Assembly (NCBI RefSeq): GCF_025642785.1
Contig: NZ_JANZKU010000028.1
Span: 1 to 51,666 of the forward strand
DNA: 51,666 nucleotides
Source: Pseudomonas sp. RIT-PI-AD
GTDB lineage: Bacteria > Pseudomonadota > Gammaproteobacteria > Pseudomonadales > Pseudomonadaceae
Direction: 5' to 3'
The notes under the pieces were generated by a model. The model worked only from the letters and a program-made list of their open reading frames with translations. It was not told where the DNA came from and searched no databases. The translations under genes were made by a program, and so were the position numbers. Positions 27,801 through 33,800 of this stretch are shown here, one piece after another. How positions within the stretch are numbered: the stretch's first letter is position 1; every line of letters starts with the position of its first letter.

Positions 27801-30800
27801 GTCGCTGGCGGCCAGGGTGCCGCTGTAGGGGGTGTCTTCCGCCAGGCTGATGCTGCCGCCGCTGGTGGTGGGCGCGGGGTTGTTCACGCTGAAGGCGAAG
27901 GTCTGGTCGACCTGCCCGCCGTTGCCGTCGTTGGCGGTGACGGTGACGCTGTAGACACCGCTGCCGTTGAGCCCCTGGGTCGAGGCGTCGTGGGCCAGGG
28001 TGCCGCTGATCAGGCCGGTGGCCGGGTCCAGGCTCAGGCCGGCGGGCAGGCCGCTGACGCTGTAGGTCAGGGTGTCGCCGTTGGCGTCGGTGAAATTGCC
28101 GGCCACGTTGAGGCTGAAGGCGGTGCTGTCGTTGGCCGCCTGCGGCGGGATGGCTCCCAGCGCCGTAGGCGGCGCGTTCACCGGGGTGACGTTGATGCTC
28201 ACCAGGGCGCTGGCGAGACCGCCATCGGCGTCCACCAGTTGGTAGGTGAAGCTGTCCGGTCCCCGGTAATTGAGGTCCGGCGTGTAGGTGAAGGTGCCGT
28301 CGGCGTTGAGTAACAGGGTGCCGTGGGCGGGCCCCTGCAGCGGGGTGGTGTTGACGCTCAGGCTGTCCTGGTCGACGTCGCTGTCGTTGGCCCGCACGTC
28401 GCCGGTCAGGACCGAGCCCTGGGCCACCGTGAAGCTGTCCGGGTTGGCGCTGGGCGGCGGGTTGAGCACGGTCAGGGTGAAGCCGGCGCTGACCATACCG
28501 CCGCGGCCGTCGTCGGCGCTGATCACCACCGCGTAGGCACCGCTGGCCACCTGGGTGGACGCATGGCCGCCCAGGGTGCCGCTGATCACCCCGGTGGTCG
28601 GGTCGATGCTCAGGCCGGCGGGCAGGCCGCTGGCGCTGTAGGTCAAGGTGTCGCCGTCGGCATCGCTGAAGGCACCGGACACGTCCAGGGACAGGGTGTC
28701 GCCGTCCTGGGCGGTGCGGTCGGCGAGGGTGCTGGCGACCGGGTCGACGTTGGGCGCGGCGCCGATCGTCAGGGTGACGGTGGCGGTTTCCGTGGTCTGG
28801 TTGGAGTACACGGTGTAGGTGAAGCTGTCGCTGCCGGTGTAGCCGGCATCGGGGGTGTAGAAGGCGTTGCCCTGGGCATCGAGGGTGAGGGTGCCGTGGG
28901 CGGGGTTGGTGAAGCTCTGCACCACCCGGCCCGGATTCTCGAAGCTGTCGTTGGCCAGCACGTTGAAGCCCACCGCGGTATCGGTGGTGGTCGAAACGTG
29001 GTCGTCGACGATGTCGGCCACCGGGACGATCTGGATCGGCAGGATGGCGGTGACGCTGAGCGGCAGCCCCAGTTGGCCCAGCTCCAGGTTGATCGTCAGC
29101 GGGCCGTTGTAGTCGGCGCCGGGGGTATAGATCAGGCCGTTCAGCGCGAGGTTGATATCCGCCACCGTCCCGGAAATCCGCAGGGTGCTGTCGTCCACCC
29201 CGTCGCCTTCGCTGATGCTGATGCCGGCGGTCTGGGTCAGGGTGAAGCCGCCCACCGGCACGCTCAGGCGCAGGTCGACCAGTTCGCCGTCCACGTCGCC
29301 CACGCTCAACTGCTGGCCGAGGATGTTGGCGAAGATCAGCGGTGTGTCTTCGGCGAACAGCGGGATGTTCGGCAGTTGCAGGGTGGGCAGGTCCACCACT
29401 GGCAGGACGGTCACCGCGATCACGCCGGTGGCGCGGCCGCCATCGGCGTCCACAACGGTGTAGGTGAGGGTGTCCAGGCCGTTGAAGTTGGCGGTGGGCG
29501 TATAGGTGAGCGAGCCGTCCGGGTTGAGCACCACGCTGCCGTGCAGGGCGCTGGCGGCGGTGAGGGCGAAACTGTCGTTGTCCGGGTCCACCACGTTGAA
29601 CTGGGTGATGGTCAGCGAGGTGTCTTCCAGCAGGGTGGCGACCGCCGGGGCGGTGACCGGCGGCGGGTTGCCGATGCTGATCAGCAGCACCGAGGACGCG
29701 CTGGCGCCGGCCAGGTCGGTCGCGGTGACGGTCACCGCGTAGCGGCCGTTGGGCACCTGCACCGAGGCGTGGCCATCGACCACGCCGCTGATCACCCCGG
29801 TCGCGGCGTCGATGCTCAGCCCGGCGGGCAGGCCGGTGGCGCTGTAGGTCAGCACGTCGAACAGGTCGCTGTCGGAGAAGGCGGTGCCCGTCGCGACCAG
29901 CACCACGCCGCCATCGACACTGGCCAGGCTGCCGAGGCTGCCGGCCACCGGCGCGCTGTTGGTGCCCACCACCACGTTGACCGTGGCCTGCTCGGTGACG
30001 CCGCCGGCGGTCACGGTGTAGGTGAAGCTGTCGATGCCCCGGTAACCCAGGGCGGGGGTGTAGGTGAGGGCGCCGCCCGGGCCGATGACCACGCTGCCGT
30101 GGGCCGCCGCGCCGACCCCGGTGATCGTGGCGTCGGGGTTGCTGAAAGTGTCGTTGGCCAGGGGGTAGAAGGTGATCGGTACCAGCGGTTGGGTCTGGAC
30201 CGCGTCGGTCACCGCGTCGGCGACCGCGCCGAGGGTCAGGGCGGTGCTGGCGCTCTGGCTGAGCAGGCCGTCGCTGGCCTGCAGGCTGAGCACGGCGCTG
30301 CCGTTGTAGTCGGCCACCGGGTTGAAGGTCAGGCCGTCGAGGGCCGCGTTGATCGCGGCGGCGCTGCCGCTGAAGACCATGCTGCCGTCGGCGACGCCGT
30401 CGCCGCTGGTGAAACTGAGGCCGGCGGTCTGCGCCAGGGTCAGGGTGCCGTGGGTGACCTGCAGGGTCAGGGTCAGGGTGTCGCCGTTGGCGTCGCCGAC
30501 CACCAGCGCGTTGCCCGCGGCGTTGGAGAAGATCAGCGGGGTATCCTCCACGCCGGCTTGCACGGCGGGCACCACGACGGTCGGCGCGTAGTTGGGCAGG
30601 GCGGTGGTGAGGGTGACCGTGGCGGTTTCGATGGTGCCGTTGGAGGTGACGGTGTAGGTGAAGCTGTCGCTGCCGAGGTAGCCGGGATTGGGGGTGTAGA
30701 GCGCATTGCCCTGGGCATCCAGGGTCAGGCTGCCATGGGCCGGCGCGGTGAAGGCGCTGACGTAGCGTCCGGCGTTCTCGAAGCTGTCGTTGGCCAGCAC

Positions 30801-33800
30801 GTTGAAGCCGACCGGGGTGTCGAGGGTCAGGTTGACGGTGTCGTCGACGATGTCGGCCACCGCGGCGATCTGGATCGGCAGGGTAGCGTTGACATTGAGG
30901 ATGCCGCCGACCAGTTGCCCCAGTTGCAGGGTGATGTTCAGCGGACCGTTGTAGTCGGCGCCCGGGGTGTAGATCAGGCCGTCGAGCGCCGCATTGATGT
31001 CCGCGACGCTGCCGGAGAAACGCAGGGTGCTGTCGTCGACGCCATCGCCTTCGCTGATGCTCAGGCCGGCGGTCTGGGTCAGGGTGAAGCTGCCGAGCGG
31101 GACGCTCAGGCGCAGGTCGAGCACCTCGCCGTCGACGTCGCCGACGCTCAGGCGCTGGCCGAGGATGTTGGCGAACAGCAGCGGGGTGTCCTCCGCCAGC
31201 AGCACCAGATTCGGCAGTTGCAGGATCGGCAGGTCGGGCACCGCCGCCACCACCACCGCCACGTAGCCGGTGGCCTGGCCGCCGTCGGCGTCGACCACGG
31301 TGTAGGTGATGCGGTCCAGGCCGTTGAAGTTGGCGGCGGGGACGTAGTTCAGCGAGCCGTCGGGATTGATCGTCACGCTGCCGTGCAGGGCGCTGGCGGC
31401 GGTCAGGCTGAGCGCGTCGCCATCCGGATCGAGGATGGCCAGGGTATTGGCGGTGATCAACAGCGGGGTGTCTTCCAGGGCGTTGACGCTCAGGCCCAGC
31501 AGCGGGACCGGCGGCGGGTTGCCGACCTGGATCTGCAAGGTGGTGGCGACACTGGCGCCGGCCAGGTCGGTGGCCCTGACGGTGACGGTATAGAGGCCGC
31601 CGCCCCCGGCCCCGTGGACCGAGGCGTGGGTATCCACCACGCCGGTGATCAGGCCGGTCAGCGGGTTGATGCTCAACCCGGCGGGCAGGCCGGTGGCGCT
31701 GTAGCTCAGTATGTCCAGCACGTCGGCATCGCTGAAGGCCTGGGCGGTGCCGGCGGCCACCAGGGCACCGTCGAGGGTGCTCAGGGTGCCGAGGTTACCG
31801 GAGGTGGTGGGGGCGTGGTTGCCCACGCTGACGTTCACGGCGATCTGCTCGGTGACGCCGCCGGAGGTGACGGTATAGAAGAAGCTGTCCGGCCCGTTGT
31901 AGCCCAGGGCCGGGGTGTAGGTGACCGCGCCGCCCAGGCCGAGGACGACCGTGCCGTGCGCGCCCTGGGTCACGGCGGTGATGCGCGGGAGGCCCTCGAA
32001 ATTGTCGTTGGCCAGCGGGTAGAAGGTCACCGGCACCAGCGGGCCGGTCTGGATGCTGTCGGCGACGCCGTCGGCGACCGGGGTGATGGTCAGGGCGATG
32101 GCGCCGTTCTGGCTGAGCAGGCCGTCGCTGACGTTGATCGCCAGGTTGGCGCCGCCGTTGTAGTCGGCCGTGGGGTTGAAGGTCAGGCCGTCGAGGGCGG
32201 CGTTGATCGCACTGGCGCTGCCGCTGAACACCAGGCTGGAGTCTGTGGTGCCGTCGCCGGTGCTGAAGGTGAGCCCGTTGGTGCGCGACAGGGTCAGGGT
32301 GCCCTGGGTGACCTGCAGGCTGACGGTGAGGATGTCGCCGTTGGCGTCGGCCACCAGGATGGCGTTGCCCGCGGCGCTGGAGAAGACCAGCGGGGTGTCC
32401 TCGGCCGAGGTCTGGCTGGCTGGTGCGTTGAGGGTCGGAGCGACGTTGGGCTGGGCGATGTACAGGGTCACCGTGGCGGTTTCGGTGGTGCCGTTGGAGG
32501 TCACCGTATAGGTGAAGCTGTCGCTGCCGACGTATCCGGTGGTCGGGGTGTAGACGGCGTTGCCCTGGGCGTCGAGGGTCACCGAGCCATGGCTCGGGTT
32601 GGTGAAGCTGCTCACCACCCGACCGGGATTCTCGAAGTTGTCGTTGGCCAGGACGTTGAACAGCGCCGGGGTGTTCAGGGACACGCCGACCGTGTCGTTC
32701 ACGATGTCGGCGACCGGCGCGATGCTGATCGGCAGGGTCGCGTTGACGGCGAGCAGCCCGCCGGTGATCTGGCTCAGGGACAGGTTGATGTCGACCGGGC
32801 CGTTGTAGTCGGCGCCGGGGGTGTAGATCAGGCTGGCCAGCGCGGCGTTGATGCTCAGCGAGCCGCCGGTGAAGACCATGACGCTGTCGTCGATGCCGTC
32901 GCCCTGGAGGAAGGTGAGGCCGGCGGTCTGGGAAATGGTCAGGCTGCCGCTCGGCACGTTCAGGCTCAGTTGCAGGGTTTCCCCGTCCACGTCGAGCACG
33001 CTGAGTTGCTGGCCCAGCAGGTTGGCGAAGATCAGCGGAGTGTCTTCGGCGAGCAGCGGAATGCTCGGCAGGTTGAGCACCGGCAGGTCCGGCACCGCCG
33101 CCAGCACCACGGCGACGTAGCCGGTGGCGGAACCGCCGTCGACGTCGGTCACGGTGTAGGTGATGGTGTCCAGGCCGAAGTAGTTGCCGGTGGGCAGGTA
33201 GCTCAGGGAGCCGTCGGGGTTGATGGTGACGGTGCCGTGCAGGGCGCTGGCGCGGGTGATGCTGAAGGCGTCGCCGTCCGGGTCGATGATCCCCAGGGCG
33301 CTGGCGCTGATGCCCAGGAGGCTGTCCTCGCTGCCGCCGACCTGCAGCCCCAGCAAGGGGATCGGCGCGGGGTTGCTCACGCGCAATTGCAGGGTGCTGG
33401 TGGCGCTGGCGCCGGCCAGGTCGGTGGCGGTCACCACCACGTTGTAGACACCGCCGTTGAGCGTGGAGGCATGGGTGTTGACCAGCCCGCTGATGATGCC
33501 GCTGGTGGCGTTGATGCTCAGCCCGGCGGGCAGGCCGCTGGCGCTGTAGGTCAGTACGTCCAGCGGATCGGCGTCGCGGAACGCCAGCGCGGCGGGCACC
33601 GCCACCAGGCCGCCGTCGACGGTGGACAGCGTGCCCAGGCTGACCGAGGTGGGCGGCGTGTCGCCGACGGTGACGTTGACCACCACCTGCTCGGTGGCGC
33701 CGCCCGAGGTCACCGTGTAGGTGAAGGTATCGCTGCCGGTGAAGCCGACGGCGGGGGTGTAGGTGATGGCGTTGTTCAGCAGCACCGCCACGCCGTGGGC

